NCBI RefSeq assembly: GCF_014189855.1
Contig: NZ_BJFN01000003.1
Span: 434,001 to 498,000, forward strand
Direction of reading: 5' to 3'
From: Buttiauxella sp. A111
Lineage (GTDB): Bacteria; Pseudomonadota; Gammaproteobacteria; Enterobacterales; Enterobacteriaceae
Length of the DNA stretch: 64,000 bases
Part shown: piece by piece, positions 39,577-50,403 of the stretch
Layout of the letters: every line of letters begins with the position of its first letter
Numbering within the stretch: the first letter of the stretch is position 1
Translations under genes and position numbers: made by a program
Notes under the pieces: model-generated
Databases searched by the model: none
What the model was told of the DNA's origin: nothing
Seen by the model: the letters and a program-made list of their open reading frames with translations, nothing else

Positions 39577-39771
39577 TATACCCGTCATACTTCAAGCTGC
39601 AGGGGTGTTGGCTGCACTCACTTACCCCAGTCACTTACTCAAGTAGCTCCTGGGGATAAGCTCCCTTGCCGCGTTACTCGGCCTGTGGCCTCGCCCCTTC
39701 GGGGCCAGCGCAAGCGCTGTTCAAAAACGCACTGGCGTTTTAGTCCTGCAACTTGAATTATTTAGGGTATA
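39577..39771. repeat. Complete 195-bp dispersed palindromic element
   Basis: Inverted ends TATACCC...CTTCAAGCTGCAGG and CCTGCAACTTGAA...GGGTATA. The middle holds smaller hairpins, for example GGCCTCGCCCCTTCGGGGCC and AAAACGC-ACTG-GCGTTTT. It lies between the divergent ybaN and priC, in their promoter region. It has the look of a miniature non-coding mobile element; no transposase gene is nearby. Confidence 0.8.
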
Positions 39772-39799
39772 AATATGAGTCGTATTGGAGAGTCATTTT

Positions 39800-40336
39800 G
39801 TGAAAACCGCTGCGCTGTTACAAGCTTTGGATATTCGCGTCGCGGAACTCGCGCAGGCCATTGCGCCCATTTCGTTGCAACGCGCCTCGCAAGCACGCTT
39901 TGATCGTAAACTGTTTTCCACTCACAGTACGCAACTAAAAGATTATCTGACCGAAGTTCAGGCAAATCACGCACAGTTACAGCTTAGCGTGAAAGTCGGC
40001 AAAGCGGATCAAGTTGCGTACCTTGCCGAAAAACTGGTGGCGCAAATTGCCGCATTGCAGCGTGAACTAGCGACCTTGCAGATGCGTAAAAACGATCCCC
40101 AGCCGCCGGTTGTCGAAAACCTGTATGAGAAACTCTCCACGCATCAGGATTACGAACGCCGCCTGCAAAGTATGATTAGCGATCGTGAAAGCCAGCTTTC
40201 TATTCAAGCCACTCTCGCTGGACAGCAAAAACTGCAAAAAGAGCTCGCCGCCCTTGAAGGCCGCCTGCAACGCTGCCGCCAGGCCATTGCGCGTATCGAA
40301 CGTGCGATTGAACGACGGGAACGTGGGCTAAGCTAA
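39800..40336 (+). CDS. priC: Primosomal replication protein PriC
   Basis: About 178 residues, helical and rich in basic residues and Gln (ERRLQSMISDRESQL; RIERAIERRERGLS), typical of the replication-restart protein PriC, which helps reload DnaB at stalled forks. The start is taken as GTG at 39800 (VKTAALLQALD), preceded by GGAG; a TTG five codons upstream is the alternative. The family is poorly conserved, so identity rests on position next to rsmS, composition and the C-terminal pattern. Confidence 0.88.
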   Translation: MKTAALLQALDIRVAELAQAIAPISLQRASQARFDRKLFSTHSTQLKDYLTEVQANHAQLQLSVKVGKADQVAYLAEKLVAQIAALQRELATLQMRKNDPQPPVVENLYEKLSTHQDYERRLQSMISDRESQLSIQATLAGQQKLQKELAALEGRLQRCRQAIARIERAIERRERGLS

Positions 40337-40374
40337 CTATACTTATTATGGGTTTGCTGTACGGGGGGAGAGCC

Positions 40375-40623
40375 ATGGGACTACTTGCCTGGTTGGTGAC
40401 GGGTGTTCTGGTCGCGGTGGTGATGAAAGTGTTGTTCCCGGCAAGAAGCGGCGTGTTTGCGGTTGCTATCGTGACAACCACTGCGGGGGCACTTATCGGT
40501 GGCTACATTTGTACTGCTTTTAATATGGGTACTCTGGCAACGCTTGATCTGCGCGCACTGTTAGCTGCATTTGCCGGATCGCTGTTATTTCTCTTTTTAT
40601 TTCGCAAATTACGGATTAATTAA
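40375..40623 (+). CDS. GlsB/YeaQ/YmgE-like small membrane protein
   Basis: 82 residues with three hydrophobic helices (LLAWLVTGVLVAVVMKVLF; VFAVAIVTTTAGALIGGYI; ALLAAFAGSLLFLFLF). Its layout resembles the transglycosylase-associated GlsB/YeaQ family, which has no proven enzymatic role. GGGGGGAG precedes the ATG at 40375; a start nine codons upstream lacks a good ribosome site. Its stop is immediately followed by the rsmS ATG (TAA-ATG). I recall no such gene between priC and ybaM in E. coli. Confidence 0.75.
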   Translation: MGLLAWLVTGVLVAVVMKVLFPARSGVFAVAIVTTTAGALIGGYICTAFNMGTLATLDLRALLAAFAGSLLFLFLFRKLRIN

Positions 40624-40779
40624 ATGTCGTTGGAAAATGCACCCGATGAAGTGAAACTGGCTGTCGATTTGATCATGCTACTGGAACAACATGAAATCCC
40701 GACGGAAACCGCGCTTGCGGCGCTTGAGATTGTCCGTCAGGATTTTTTACGTAAGCGGGAAGAGAACGCTTCCCGCTGA
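40624..40779 (+). CDS. rsmS: Small regulator RsmS (YbaM)
   Basis: 51 residues: starts [20 protein letters not shown] and ends REENASR. It matches the small YbaM family, found next to priC in enterobacteria and named RsmS in Pectobacterium, where it affects secondary metabolism. ATG follows directly after the preceding stop. The last codons form half of the terminator hairpin. Confidence 0.9.
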   Translation: MSLENAPDEVKLAVDLIMLLEQHEIPTETALAALEIVRQDFLRKREENASR

Positions 40780-40790
40780 TTTTACTGTAC
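40754..40790. terminator. Convergent hairpin at the rsmS/mscK ends
   Basis: AGCGGGAAG (40754-40762) pairs with CTTCCCGCT (40769-40777), followed by GATTTTAC. The stem overlaps the rsmS stop and precedes the mscK stop at 40782. It probably serves both convergent genes. Confidence 0.65.
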
Positions 40791-43700
40791 CGGAACGATG
40801 TCGCCGCCGTTCGTTTTGCCATTGTTGTGGCGTTTCACTTCGGTCAATTCATCCCCTTTTTCATTACGCAGATGAACTTCGAGTTGGTTGAAGGCGATGT
40901 TAATGTCATTTTCGCGACACAGGCGATCGATGGTCCGGTTCAGCTCATCAACGGTATAGCTGCGATCGCGCAACTCACGCACGTACAAGCGTAATTCATG
41001 ATCCAATGTGCTTGCCCCGAAGGTGGTGAAGAATACCGTCGGCTCAGGATCGTGCATCACTTTCGGATGGTCATGCGCCGCTTTGAGTAAGATTTCACGC
41101 ACTTTATCCAGATCGGAGCCGTAAGCGACGCCAAGGCGGATAACCACTCGCGTAATGGTGTCGGTCAGCGACCAGTTGATCAATCGCTCCGTAACAAACG
41201 CTTTGTTCGGGATGATCACTTCCTTGCGATCGAAGTCAGTTATCGTGGTGGCACGAATACGAATTTTGCTGACACTTCCCGAGAAGGTACCGATGGTCAC
41301 CGTATCGCCGATACGCACCGGGCGTTCGAACAGAATAATCAGGCCGGAAACGAAGTTACCGAATATCTCCTGCAAACCGAAACCCAGACCGACCGATAAC
41401 GCTGCCGCCAACCATTGCAATTTATCCCACGACACACCGAGCGAGCCAAAAATGGTCATCGCGCCAACAGCAATAATCACGTAGTTAAGAATGGTGGTAA
41501 TGGCGTATGAAGCGCCCTGACGCATTTGCAGGCGTGAAAGCACCAGTACTTCCAGCAAACCGGGTAAGTTGCGAATCAACACCCAGGCGATAGCGAAAGC
41601 AATCACCGCAAATAACAAGCTGCCCATGGTGACGTTTTTCACCACCGCAGCACCCGCTTCCGTGCCGTTATAGCTCCACAGCTGGATGCTATCGAGATAA
41701 CCGAATACCCCAAACAAATCTGACCAAATGGTGTAGAAGAAGAGCGCAAACAATGCGAACAGAGCAATAATGGCAAGGCGCATGGTTTGTTGGTTGATCT
41801 GATCAAGCGCCAACGGTGGCTCTTCTACCGGCTCGCCACCTTCAGCCCCTTCTTTCACCAGATTTTCGCGGCGCAACACAGCGCGGCGATACGCCATACG
41901 ACGCGCCGTTACACTCAGCCCGCGCAGTACAGTTTGGTAAACCAGGTTCCAGATGAGAACCAGATAGATGGTTTCTATCCAACGTCCCGCAAGGCGCAAA
42001 GTCGTATAGAAATAGCCCATCGCTGTCAGCACCATCAACACCACAGGCACCACGCCCATCACCGTGACGGTAAACAACTGCATGGTGTGGTTGTTTTTGT
42101 TGCGCCAGTTTTCACGACACATCGGGAAGACCAATGCAGTGATGAGCAACAAGTTGAAGAAAATAATAAGCTGACCCAGCGCATCTTCAACCAAATGCAA
42201 CGGAGAACGTTCACCCAGCACCGACCAGAATAACAGCGGCAACAGTGCACAACCGATTCGCACCAATTGGCGGCGATAATGGCTGCACTGCTGTGGCGAC
42301 ATATTAAAGTGGCTGACAGCAACGCCGTTGGTCGAAAGCACCTGGTACGTCAGGCCAAAGACCAGCCAGGACAGAGAAAGCTGTTTACAGAATGCCAGCA
42401 TGGTTTCGCTGATGTTCATATCTATTCCGGCAAACCCTAAGCCGATGGCATAGATAATCAACGCGCCGGGTAAGACTTTCACCAGCGTCAACGCTATGGC
42501 TTTCGGCGTTAGCATTTGGCTGTCGTTACGCAGTTGCCCAACCCGACTTGCCTGCTTTTCCAAATAGCGATCAATGGCTTTAAAACGCCAGCGAATAACA
42601 CCGGCCAGCAACAGTGTTGGAACCATCAGCAGCAGAATGGTGAGTATTTTTAGCGAGCTTTCCGGCCCTTTAATATTGAGATGGGCATTTTTAAACTGAT
42701 CGCGTAACGAAGAAGGCAACGATTTCAGCCAGTCCCAATCCATCGGTTTGTTACTGGTGACCCAAAAAATCTGCTCGGTCAGAATTTGGTCCAGCGATTT
42801 CGTCACGTTTTGCAGTTGCTGCTTATTATTCTGCAGGTTGATGGCCAGCATTAATTGCATGCCGAGCTGCTTATTCAACTGATCCAGCAATTCACGGCGA
42901 GTATCCAGAATTTGCAAAAGCGCGTCGTGGACATCAGGCGTGACGTCAGTGGTGTGCCCTTCTTCTATTTTCGCCACTAAGTCATCAGGCTGGAACAGTG
43001 CATCACGCTGCTGATTGACATCAAACTGCTCGAGGCGAATATCCGCAATACGATTGGTCAGGTCTTCTGTGTCTTCCGCTGAAGGCATGTTCTGCTGTTG
43101 CTGCTGATAGAGAATGCGCGATAACAGCAAACTGCCTTTCAGGACTGCAATTTGCTCTTTCAAATTGCGTTCTGATTGCAGTGCACGATCCAACGTGTTT
43201 TTGATGCGGATGCTCGGCGGCACCATCTCATTAGCATGTTGAGTGGCGTCTATCAGGCGTTGGCTTAACTGGTGGTTAATATCCAGCTCTTGTTTCACCA
43301 ACGGATTCTGCTGAATTTTAACGGTATCTTCCGAGTCGATGGCTTCCTGCGCAGTCTGCTGGGTCAGCGTCAGGCGCTTGCTGCTGACGGCTTTTTGCAA
43401 CAGTTGCAGCGTGTGTTCCATCTGGTTGATATGGGCGTTGGTGTAATCACGCTGTTTTTGCAGAGTATCTTGCAACAGCGTGTTGCCTTTCAGGCTGTCG
43501 CGCTGCTGGTCCAGTTGCGCGTTCAGTAACGCCTGCTGCGCCAGTAACAATGTTTGCTGGCTTGGACGCAATTCCGCAGCACCAGGCGTGACTCCATTCA
43601 GGCGATTACGGATTGCCTCAAGCTGAGCCGAAGCAGCCATCATCGCATTCTGCACGCGCTCTGGTTGCGTTTGCAGTGAAATCAGTTGGCTATTCCAGGT

Positions 43701-44162
43701 GGCTAAATCGCTTTGTGAATTCTGTAAATCCGTCATCAAGTCATTCAGACGAGACTCGAGCTGGCGCAAACTCAGCGCTTCAATTTCAGCCTCTTCATTG
43801 GCCTGGTCTTCTCGCTGATTTTTGAGTTCGTTTAGAGCATCCGTTGCTTTGCGCAGCGTTTTTGGCGCTTCACTGATCTGCTGATGGAGTTTTGCCGCTT
43901 CATCCTTGATCCGGTCAATTTTGTCCAAAACCTCAAGCGTTTCATTGAGATCTTGTTGTGTCAGTTTGTCATTAGGTGACAGCGTCTTTTGCTTATTAAG
44001 CGCGGTCAGCTGGTTTTGAATTTCATCGCGGCTCGGGAGATCGTTATTATTATTTTTCGCCCAAACTGGCTGCGCCAGCAGACAAAACAGGCTAATAAAC
44101 GCGATAAATAAAAACCGTGCTGGTATGCGACGTGAATACAGTGAACACAAGAGTTGCGGCAT
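40782..44162 (-). CDS. mscK: Potassium-dependent mechanosensitive channel MscK (KefA)
   Basis: 1126-residue inner-membrane channel that opens on membrane tension to release solutes. It has a signal peptide (residues 1-35), a long periplasmic coiled-coil part (about 40-480, many Gln/Leu heptads), about eleven membrane segments, then the MscS-like pore and cytoplasmic vestibule (LQWLAAALSVGLGFGLQEIF; IRIRATTITDFDRKEVIIPN) at the C-terminal 280 residues. It ends convergent with rsmS, and acrR precedes it on the same strand. Confidence 0.97.
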   Translation of the reverse strand: MPQLLCSLYSRRIPARFLFIAFISLFCLLAQPVWAKNNNNDLPSRDEIQNQLTALNKQKTLSPNDKLTQQDLNETLEVLDKIDRIKDEAAKLHQQISEAPKTLRKATDALNELKNQREDQANEEAEIEALSLRQLESRLNDLMTDLQNSQSDLATWNSQLISLQTQPERVQNAMMAASAQLEAIRNRLNGVTPGAAELRPSQQTLLLAQQALLNAQLDQQRDSLKGNTLLQDTLQKQRDYTNAHINQMEHTLQLLQKAVSSKRLTLTQQTAQEAIDSEDTVKIQQNPLVKQELDINHQLSQRLIDATQHANEMVPPSIRIKNTLDRALQSERNLKEQIAVLKGSLLLSRILYQQQQQNMPSAEDTEDLTNRIADIRLEQFDVNQQRDALFQPDDLVAKIEEGHTTDVTPDVHDALLQILDTRRELLDQLNKQLGMQLMLAINLQNNKQQLQNVTKSLDQILTEQIFWVTSNKPMDWDWLKSLPSSLRDQFKNAHLNIKGPESSLKILTILLLMVPTLLLAGVIRWRFKAIDRYLEKQASRVGQLRNDSQMLTPKAIALTLVKVLPGALIIYAIGLGFAGIDMNISETMLAFCKQLSLSWLVFGLTYQVLSTNGVAVSHFNMSPQQCSHYRRQLVRIGCALLPLLFWSVLGERSPLHLVEDALGQLIIFFNLLLITALVFPMCRENWRNKNNHTMQLFTVTVMGVVPVVLMVLTAMGYFYTTLRLAGRWIETIYLVLIWNLVYQTVLRGLSVTARRMAYRRAVLRRENLVKEGAEGGEPVEEPPLALDQINQQTMRLAIIALFALFALFFYTIWSDLFGVFGYLDSIQLWSYNGTEAGAAVVKNVTMGSLLFAVIAFAIAWVLIRNLPGLLEVLVLSRLQMRQGASYAITTILNYVIIAVGAMTIFGSLGVSWDKLQWLAAALSVGLGFGLQEIFGNFVSGLIILFERPVRIGDTVTIGTFSGSVSKIRIRATTITDFDRKEVIIPNKAFVTERLINWSLTDTITRVVIRLGVAYGSDLDKVREILLKAAHDHPKVMHDPEPTVFFTTFGASTLDHELRLYVRELRDRSYTVDELNRTIDRLCRENDINIAFNQLEVHLRNEKGDELTEVKRHNNGKTNGGDIVPVQ

Positions 44163-44292
44163 AGTTTGACAGTGTTTTAGAACAGGCCGAATGGATGGCG
44201 AGTTAAAGACGAAATACGAGCGTTCAGATTAGCACGACTTTTCAGAAAATCCTTGGTCAACTCGCTTCGGAATTGCCCTAATAAGCATAATT

Positions 44293-44934
44293 TTAATGTG
44301 GGGTAGTACGAAGGGTTGGACAGGTTTGAAGCATTTCTATCAAAATAGCAACGTAGTCTTCTGCCTGACCGTGTAAATCAAAGCTATCTGGCGCAAGCAG
44401 CCAGTTTTCGATGAGCCCAGTGATATAACTGCGCATCAAAATAACGGCAAGGTGAATCCGCAAATCGGCTGGTAACATTTCTGCATCAATACAACGCTGC
44501 AACGAATTTTCAATTCGCTCCTTTCCCTCCAGATAAAATTCGCGTCTGGCCTGTTGTAACACCGCCAGTTCTCCAACAAATTCGCATTTGTGGAAGATGA
44601 TTTCTGTCATTAAGCGGCGACGCTCATCAGCGACAGTTGCTTGCAATATGTAAATTAATAACTCTCTTACAACAGAAAGTGGATCGTCAGGAAATTTTGC
44701 CTGATACTCAGTCTCTAAATCACCAATACTGGATTCAGTTAGCTCCCAGATTTCATTAAACAAATCCGACTTATTTTTGAAATGCCAATAGATTGCACCA
44801 CGGGTAACACCGGCCGCTTTAGCAATATCAGCCAGCGAAGTTGAGGACACACCGTGTTGAGAAAACAAGCGAATTGCCACATCGAGAAGATGTTGGCGAG
44901 TTGCAAGCGCTTGTTGTTTGGTTTTTCGTGCCAT
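44293..44934 (-). CDS. acrR: TetR-family repressor AcrR
   Basis: 213-residue local repressor of acrAB. The N-terminal TetR helix-turn-helix is [20 protein letters not shown]. The C-terminal ligand domain binds drugs and dyes. The start at 44934 gives MARKTKQ; a long in-frame extension upstream crosses the operator and was dropped. Its operator is the 24-bp palindrome at 44962-44985, and a marbox-like sequence overlaps its start codons. Confidence 0.97.
   Translation of the reverse strand: MARKTKQQALATRQHLLDVAIRLFSQHGVSSTSLADIAKAAGVTRGAIYWHFKNKSDLFNEIWELTESSIGDLETEYQAKFPDDPLSVVRELLIYILQATVADERRRLMTEIIFHKCEFVGELAVLQQARREFYLEGKERIENSLQRCIDAEMLPADLRIHLAVILMRSYITGLIENWLLAPDSFDLHGQAEDYVAILIEMLQTCPTLRTTPH
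44916..44934 (-). promoter_or_regulatory. Marbox-like site at the acrR start
   Basis: ATGGCACGAAAAACCAAAC (minus strand) matches the MarA/SoxS/Rob consensus AYnGCACnnWnnRYYAAAY at every fixed position, though it is also the first six codons of acrR. Upstream of acrA it would mediate stress activation of the pump. Binding is inferred from the match. Confidence 0.6.
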
Positions 44935-44961
44935 AAATGGGGAAAGTAAGGTGGTTGGATT

Positions 44962-44985
44962 TACATACATTTGTGAATGTATGTA
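44962..44985. promoter_or_regulatory. AcrR operator
   Basis: TACATACA-TTTGTGAA-TGTATGTA is a 24-bp inverted repeat, the same as the known AcrR site. It lies between the divergent acrR and acrA and represses both. Confidence 0.95.
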
Positions 44986-45076
44986 CCATAGCACGACGAT
45001 AATATAAACGCAGCAATGGGTTTGTGGACATTTGATCCATTGAACAACTTTGAAATCGGACACTCGAGGTTTACAT

Positions 45077-46276
45077 ATGAACAAAAACAGAGGGTTTACG
45101 CCTCTGGCGGCCGTTCTGATGCTTTCAGGCAGCTTAGTGCTTACAGGATGTAATGACAAAGAAGCACAAAAGAGTGCGCCGCATACCCCAGAAGTGGGTG
45201 TCGTCACTCTGAAAAGTGCTCCTTTGCAGATAACTACTGAGCTTCCGGGCCGTACCAGTGCTTATCGTATTGCAGAAGTTCGCCCACAGGTCAGTGGCAT
45301 CATTCTGAAACGCAACTTTGAAGAAGGGAGTGAAATTAAAGCTGGCGTTTCGCTGTACCAAATCGACCCTGCGACTTATCAGGCCGCATATGACAGCGCC
45401 AAAGGTGACCTCGCGAAAGCTCAAGCAAGTGCAAATATTGCGCAGCTGACGTTGAAGCGTTATCAGAAACTGTTGGGCACTAAGTACATCAGTCAACAAG
45501 ACTACGACACCGCGCTTGCCGATTCTCAACAGGCAAATGCTTCTGTCGTTGCCGCTAAAGCCGCTGTTGAAACGGCTCGTATTAATCTGGCTTATACCAA
45601 AGTGACCTCTCCGATCAGTGGCCGCATTGGTAAATCTGATGTTACTGAAGGCGCGCTGGTCACTAGCGGTCAGGCAACTGCAATGGCTACCGTACAACAG
45701 CTCGACCCGATTTATGTGGATGTGACCCAATCAAGCAACGATTTCTTGCGCCTTAAGCAAGAGTTGGCTGACGGAAAACTGAAGCAAGAAAACGGCAAAG
45801 CCAAAGTGAAGTTAGTCACAAACGACGGTGTTGCGTTCCCACAAGAAGGTTCTTTAGAGTTTTCTGACGTCACCGTTGACCAGAGCACCGGCTCGATCAC
45901 ACTGCGTGCCATCTTCCCTAACCCAGATAAAACGCTGCTTCCGGGCATGTTTGTCCGCGCACAGCTGGAAGAAGGGACCAATCCAAACGCACTGCTCGTT
46001 CCACAACAAGGTGTCACTCGTACACCACGTGGCGATGCTTCTGCGATGGTGATTGGCAAAGATGACAAAGTTGAAGTCCGTAATATTACAGCAACACAGG
46101 CTATCGGCGATAAATGGCTGGTAACCAATGGGTTGCAGGATGGCGATCGCGTTATTGTGACCGGTTTACAAAAAGTTAAACCCGGTGTTCAGGTAAAAGC
46201 GCAGGAAATAGCGGCAGAAGATAAAAGCCAGGATCAAGTAGCCGCTGGCGCTCAGACTGAACAAACGAAGTCTTAA
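45077..46276 (+). CDS. acrA: Multidrug efflux periplasmic adaptor AcrA
   Basis: 399-residue membrane-fusion lipoprotein linking AcrB with TolC. A lipobox LTGC places the lipidated cysteine at residue 25. Then come the lipoyl half-motifs, the alpha-hairpin with Ala-rich coiled coil ([20 protein letters not shown]) and the beta-barrel domain ([10 protein letters not shown]). The ATG at 45077 follows GAGGT and gives [11 protein letters not shown]. The operon with acrB has a 22-base gap. Controlled by AcrR. Confidence 0.98.
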   Translation: MNKNRGFTPLAAVLMLSGSLVLTGCNDKEAQKSAPHTPEVGVVTLKSAPLQITTELPGRTSAYRIAEVRPQVSGIILKRNFEEGSEIKAGVSLYQIDPATYQAAYDSAKGDLAKAQASANIAQLTLKRYQKLLGTKYISQQDYDTALADSQQANASVVAAKAAVETARINLAYTKVTSPISGRIGKSDVTEGALVTSGQATAMATVQQLDPIYVDVTQSSNDFLRLKQELADGKLKQENGKAKVKLVTNDGVAFPQEGSLEFSDVTVDQSTGSITLRAIFPNPDKTLLPGMFVRAQLEEGTNPNALLVPQQGVTRTPRGDASAMVIGKDDKVEVRNITATQAIGDKWLVTNGLQDGDRVIVTGLQKVKPGVQVKAQEIAAEDKSQDQVAAGAQTEQTKS

Positions 46277-46298
46277 CTTAAACAGGAGACGTTAAGAC

Positions 46299-49200
46299 AT
46301 GGCTAAGTTTTTTATCGATCGCCCGATTTTTGCCTGGGTAATCGCCATCATTATTATGTTGGCGGGCGGGCTTGCGATCATGAAATTGCCAATCGCGCAA
46401 TATCCAACCATTGCGCCACCAGCGATTTCGATCTCAGCAAACTATCCAGGTGCGGATGCGAAAACGGTACAGGATACCGTTACACAGGTTATCGAACAGA
46501 ACATGAACGGTATCGACAACCTGCTGTACATGTCCTCTTCCAGTGATTCCTCTGGTTCTGTAACTATTACCATTACTTTTGACTCTGGTACTGACGCGGA
46601 TATCGCACAGGTTCAGGTTCAGAACAAATTGCAACTTGCGATGCCGCTGCTTCCTCAAGAAGTACAGCAGCAAGGTGTTAGCGTTGAGAAGTCCTCCAGT
46701 AGCTTCCTGATGGTTCTCGGTATGATCAACACCGATGGCTCCATGACACAGGAAGATATTTCGGACTACGTTGGCGCGACCATTAAAGACCCTATCAGCC
46801 GTACTCGTGGTGTCGGTGATGTTCAGCTGTTTGGTGCTCAGTACGCGATGCGTATCTGGATGGACCCGAACAAACTGAATAACTACCAGCTCACCCCGGT
46901 CGATATTATTAATGCTATTAAAGCGCAGAACGCCCAGGTAGCAGCAGGTCAGTTAGGTGGTACTCCACCGGTTAAAGGTCAGCAACTTAACGCCTCAATA
47001 ATTGCTCAGACCCGTTTGAAATCTGCCGATGAGTTCAGCAAAATTTTGCTGAAAGTGAATCAAGATGGCTCACGTGTTCTGCTTAAAGATGTGGCAAAAG
47101 TTGAGTTGGGCGGCGAGAACTATAACGTTGTCGCACGTTACAACGGCCAGCCCGCATCTGGTTTAGGTATTAAACTGGCAACCGGTGCTAACGCCCTGGA
47201 TACTGCTAACGCGGTACGTGCCACAGTTGAAAAACTGCAACCGTACTTCCCGGCGGGTCTGAAAGTGGTTTATCCATATGACACCACGCCATTCGTTAAA
47301 ATCTCTATCAAAGAGGTAGTAAAAACCCTCGTTGAAGCAATCGTGCTGGTGTTCCTGGTAATGTATCTGTTCTTGCAGAACTTCCGCGCCACATTGATTC
47401 CAACGATTGCCGTGCCGGTGGTATTGCTGGGGACGTTCGCTATCCTTGCCGTCTTTGGCTATTCGATAAACACCCTAACGATGTTCGGGATGGTGCTTGC
47501 GATAGGCCTGTTGGTTGATGACGCCATCGTGGTAGTAGAAAACGTTGAGCGTGTGATGGTGGAAGAAGGATTGCCACCGAAAGAAGCCACACGCAAATCA
47601 ATGGAGCAGATTCAGGGCGCTCTGGTCGGGATCGCGATGGTACTGTCAGCGGTATTTATACCGATGGCATTCTTCGGCGGTTCTACAGGGGCAATCTATC
47701 GTCAGTTCTCTATTACCATCGTATCGGCAATGGTGCTTTCTGTTCTGGTAGCAATGATTCTGACACCAGCACTCTGCGCCACCTTGCTTAAACCGATTGC
47801 TAAAGGCGAACACCACGAGAAGAAAGGCTTCTTCGGCTGGTTTAACAACATGTTCGATAAGAGCACGCATCATTATACCGACAGCGTCGGTAACATTTTG
47901 CGTAGCACGGGTCGTTACCTGGTGTTGTATCTGTTGATTGTGGTGGGTATGGCTCTCCTGTTTATTCGTCTGCCAAGCTCCTTCTTGCCAGATGAAGACC
48001 AGGGTGTATTCCTGACCATGGCTCAGTTGCCTGCGGGTGCGACACAAGAGCGTACACAAGCCGTTCTTGATGACGTGAGCAAGTACTACCTGGAAAAAGA
48101 GAAAGACAACGTTAACTCCGTATTTACCGTTAACGGCTTTGGCTTCTCTGGTCAGGGACAGAACACCGGTCTGGCATTCGTATCCTTGAAAGATTGGGAT
48201 GAACGTCCAGGTGAAGAGAACAAGGTTCCGGCGATTGCTGCTCGCGCCAGTGCCCAGTTCTCAAAAATCCAGGATGCCATCGTATTCGCATTTAACCTGC
48301 CAGCTATCGTGGAACTGGGTACAGCAACGGGCTTCGACTTCCAGTTGATTGACCAGGCTAACCTTGGACACGAAAAACTGACTCAGGCGCGTAACCAATT
48401 GTTTGGTGAAGTTGCTAAACACCCTGACCTGTTAGTGGGTGTGCGTCCAAACGGTCTGGAAGATACGCCGCAGTTTAAAGTCGATATCGACCAGGAAAAA
48501 GCGCAAGCATTGGGTGTGTCTATCAGCGATATCAACACCACATTGGGTGCTGCATGGGGTGGTAGCTACGTGAACGACTTCATCGACCGTGGTCGTGTGA
48601 AGAAAGTTTACCTGATGGCTGATGCACCATTCCGTATGCTGCCAAGCGATATCAACAACTGGTATGTACGCGGTTCTACCGGTCAGATGGTGCCATTCTC
48701 TGCGTTCTCTACTGCGCATTGGGAATACGGTTCACCACGTCTGGAACGTTACAACGGCTTGCCTTCCATGGAAATCCTTGGTCAGGCTGCACCGGGTAAG
48801 AGTACCGGTGAAGCGATGAACATGATGGAAGAATTGGCCAGCAAACTGCCAACCGGTATCGGTTATGACTGGACGGGTATGTCATATCAGGAACGTCTGT
48901 CTGGTAACCAGGCCCCTGCCCTGTATGCCATTTCCTTGATAGTTGTATTCCTGTGTCTGGCAGCATTGTATGAGAGCTGGTCAATTCCGTTCTCGGTCAT
49001 GCTGGTTGTTCCATTGGGTGTTGTCGGTGCGTTACTTGCCGCGACCTTACGTGGGCTGACCAACGACGTGTACTTCCAGGTAGGCCTGCTGACAACCATT
49101 GGCTTGTCGGCGAAGAACGCGATACTTATCGTGGAATTCGCCAAAGACTTAATGGAGAAAGAAGGCAAAGGCTTGATTGAAGCTACGCTCGAAGCCGTTC

Positions 49201-49448
49201 GTATGCGTCTGCGTCCGATTCTGATGACATCACTGGCGTTTATCCTCGGGGTAATGCCGCTGGTAATCAGCTCCGGTGCTGGCTCCGGTGCGCAGAACGC
49301 CGTAGGTACGGGCGTAATGGGCGGGATGGTGACTGCAACTGTCCTGGCTATCTTCTTCGTACCGGTGTTCTTCGTGGTTGTGCGCCGTCGCTTCAGTCGT
49401 AAGAGTGAAGACCTTGAGCACGCTCACCCGATTGAGCATCACAAGTAA
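46299..49448 (+). CDS. acrB: RND multidrug efflux transporter AcrB
   Basis: 1049-residue inner-membrane proton/drug antiporter with twelve membrane segments and two large periplasmic loops. Proton-relay residues are present: the Asp pair in [17 protein letters not shown] and the Lys in [13 protein letters not shown]. It exports dyes, detergents, bile salts and many antibiotics with AcrA and TolC. It is followed by a strong terminator. Confidence 0.98.
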   Translation: MAKFFIDRPIFAWVIAIIIMLAGGLAIMKLPIAQYPTIAPPAISISANYPGADAKTVQDTVTQVIEQNMNGIDNLLYMSSSSDSSGSVTITITFDSGTDADIAQVQVQNKLQLAMPLLPQEVQQQGVSVEKSSSSFLMVLGMINTDGSMTQEDISDYVGATIKDPISRTRGVGDVQLFGAQYAMRIWMDPNKLNNYQLTPVDIINAIKAQNAQVAAGQLGGTPPVKGQQLNASIIAQTRLKSADEFSKILLKVNQDGSRVLLKDVAKVELGGENYNVVARYNGQPASGLGIKLATGANALDTANAVRATVEKLQPYFPAGLKVVYPYDTTPFVKISIKEVVKTLVEAIVLVFLVMYLFLQNFRATLIPTIAVPVVLLGTFAILAVFGYSINTLTMFGMVLAIGLLVDDAIVVVENVERVMVEEGLPPKEATRKSMEQIQGALVGIAMVLSAVFIPMAFFGGSTGAIYRQFSITIVSAMVLSVLVAMILTPALCATLLKPIAKGEHHEKKGFFGWFNNMFDKSTHHYTDSVGNILRSTGRYLVLYLLIVVGMALLFIRLPSSFLPDEDQGVFLTMAQLPAGATQERTQAVLDDVSKYYLEKEKDNVNSVFTVNGFGFSGQGQNTGLAFVSLKDWDERPGEENKVPAIAARASAQFSKIQDAIVFAFNLPAIVELGTATGFDFQLIDQANLGHEKLTQARNQLFGEVAKHPDLLVGVRPNGLEDTPQFKVDIDQEKAQALGVSISDINTTLGAAWGGSYVNDFIDRGRVKKVYLMADAPFRMLPSDINNWYVRGSTGQMVPFSAFSTAHWEYGSPRLERYNGLPSMEILGQAAPGKSTGEAMNMMEELASKLPTGIGYDWTGMSYQERLSGNQAPALYAISLIVVFLCLAALYESWSIPFSVMLVVPLGVVGALLAATLRGLTNDVYFQVGLLTTIGLSAKNAILIVEFAKDLMEKEGKGLIEATLEAVRMRLRPILMTSLAFILGVMPLVISSGAGSGAQNAVGTGVMGGMVTATVLAIFFVPVFFVVVRRRFSRKSEDLEHAHPIEHHK

Positions 49449-49464
49449 GTTCTGAACTGTAAAT

Positions 49465-49490
49465 AAAAGGCCGCGCAAGCGGCCTTTTTT
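49465..49490 (+). terminator. acrAB terminator
   Basis: GGCCGC (49469-49474) and GCGGCC (49479-49484) around GCAA, preceded by four A and followed by six T. Strong factor-independent terminator. Confidence 0.92.
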
Positions 49491-49999
49491 ATATCTGCTC
49501 ACCTAATTTGTCGTATTATTAAATAGTGAAAGCGGCTTACTTTCTCTGCTAAAAGTTTCAAAATGTTGCGATTCAGATGATATCTCTCTCGAATATCATG
49601 ACAAAATATTTCTTAAACTAAGTGGTGAGTTTGCAAGTAGAGATTCATGCTTTTTTATTAGGAATATTCTTATCCTGTTATTTATTTATGATCATCCACA
49701 AAGCATTGCAGCAGCATCAAGACAACCCATTGAAAATAAAGTTATTTTTTAATGACCTATAAAATGTGTTTTAAAAGACAATGCTTATAAAAAGTGTGAA
49801 AGTCTTTATAAACATTACGTTAGCGTAAACCGGTTTGATACAAATGTAATTTTTCGTAATAGTGAAAGGAAATCTACCGCGGATTGATTTATAGTGAAAG
49901 TATATGGAATAATCGTTGTTATTGATCCCCACCTCATCCAGGTGTGTCCACCCCAACGCGTAGTGTTTATCAAATTTCTTCGATAAAAGGGGCTGCATT
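49491..49999. other. AT-rich 0.5-kb region upstream of tomB
   Basis: No gene is supported. The stretch is rich in A and T, with an inverted repeat ATGATAT / ATATCAT at 49577-49599. Such DNA upstream of tomB-hha is a plausible target of H-NS/Hha complexes, i.e. autoregulation, but that is inference. Confidence 0.5.
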
Positions 50000-50374
50000 A
50001 TGGACGAATACTCACCAAAACGGCATGATATTGCGCAGCTTAAATTTCTCTGCGAAAACCTGTATCATGACTGCCTTACCAACCTTGGCGAGAGTAATCA
50101 TGGTTGGGTTAATGATCCTACTTCGGCCATTAACTTGCAGTTGAATGAATTGATTGAGCACATAGCTGCCTTCGCACTTAATTACAAAATTAAGTACGAT
50201 GATGAGAGTAAATTGATTGAACAAATTGACGAATATTTGGACGATACATTTATGCTATTCAGCAACTACGGCATCAACGCACAAGACTTGCAGAAATGGC
50301 GTAAGTCCGGGAATCGATTATTCCGATGTTTCGTCACAGAGAGCCGCGCTAACCCTGTAAGTCTCTCCTTTTAA
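50000..50374 (+). CDS. tomB: Hha antitoxin-like biofilm modulator TomB
   Basis: 124 residues, closely matching E. coli TomB (MDEYSPKRHDIAQLKFLCE at the start). It forms a pair with Hha. TomB reduces Hha toxicity through oxidation of a Hha cysteine and lowers biofilm formation. It has an acidic central helix (LIEQIDEYLDDTFMLF). hha follows after 29 bases. Confidence 0.95.
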   Translation: MDEYSPKRHDIAQLKFLCENLYHDCLTNLGESNHGWVNDPTSAINLQLNELIEHIAAFALNYKIKYDDESKLIEQIDEYLDDTFMLFSNYGINAQDLQKWRKSGNRLFRCFVTESRANPVSLSF

Positions 50375-50403
50375 AAATATTACAAGATGTATAAGGTGAT
50401 TTC

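Noticed and set aside
39577-39771. Insertion sequence
   Set aside because: Inverted ends are present, but the 195 bp are too short for a transposase and no open frame is found.
44935-45207. N-terminal extension of acrR
   Set aside because: It crosses the AcrR operator and the acrA start; the family begins with MARKTKQ at 44934.
45134-45730. 198-codon open frame on the minus strand
   Set aside because: Antisense to acrA, with no ribosome site or known family.
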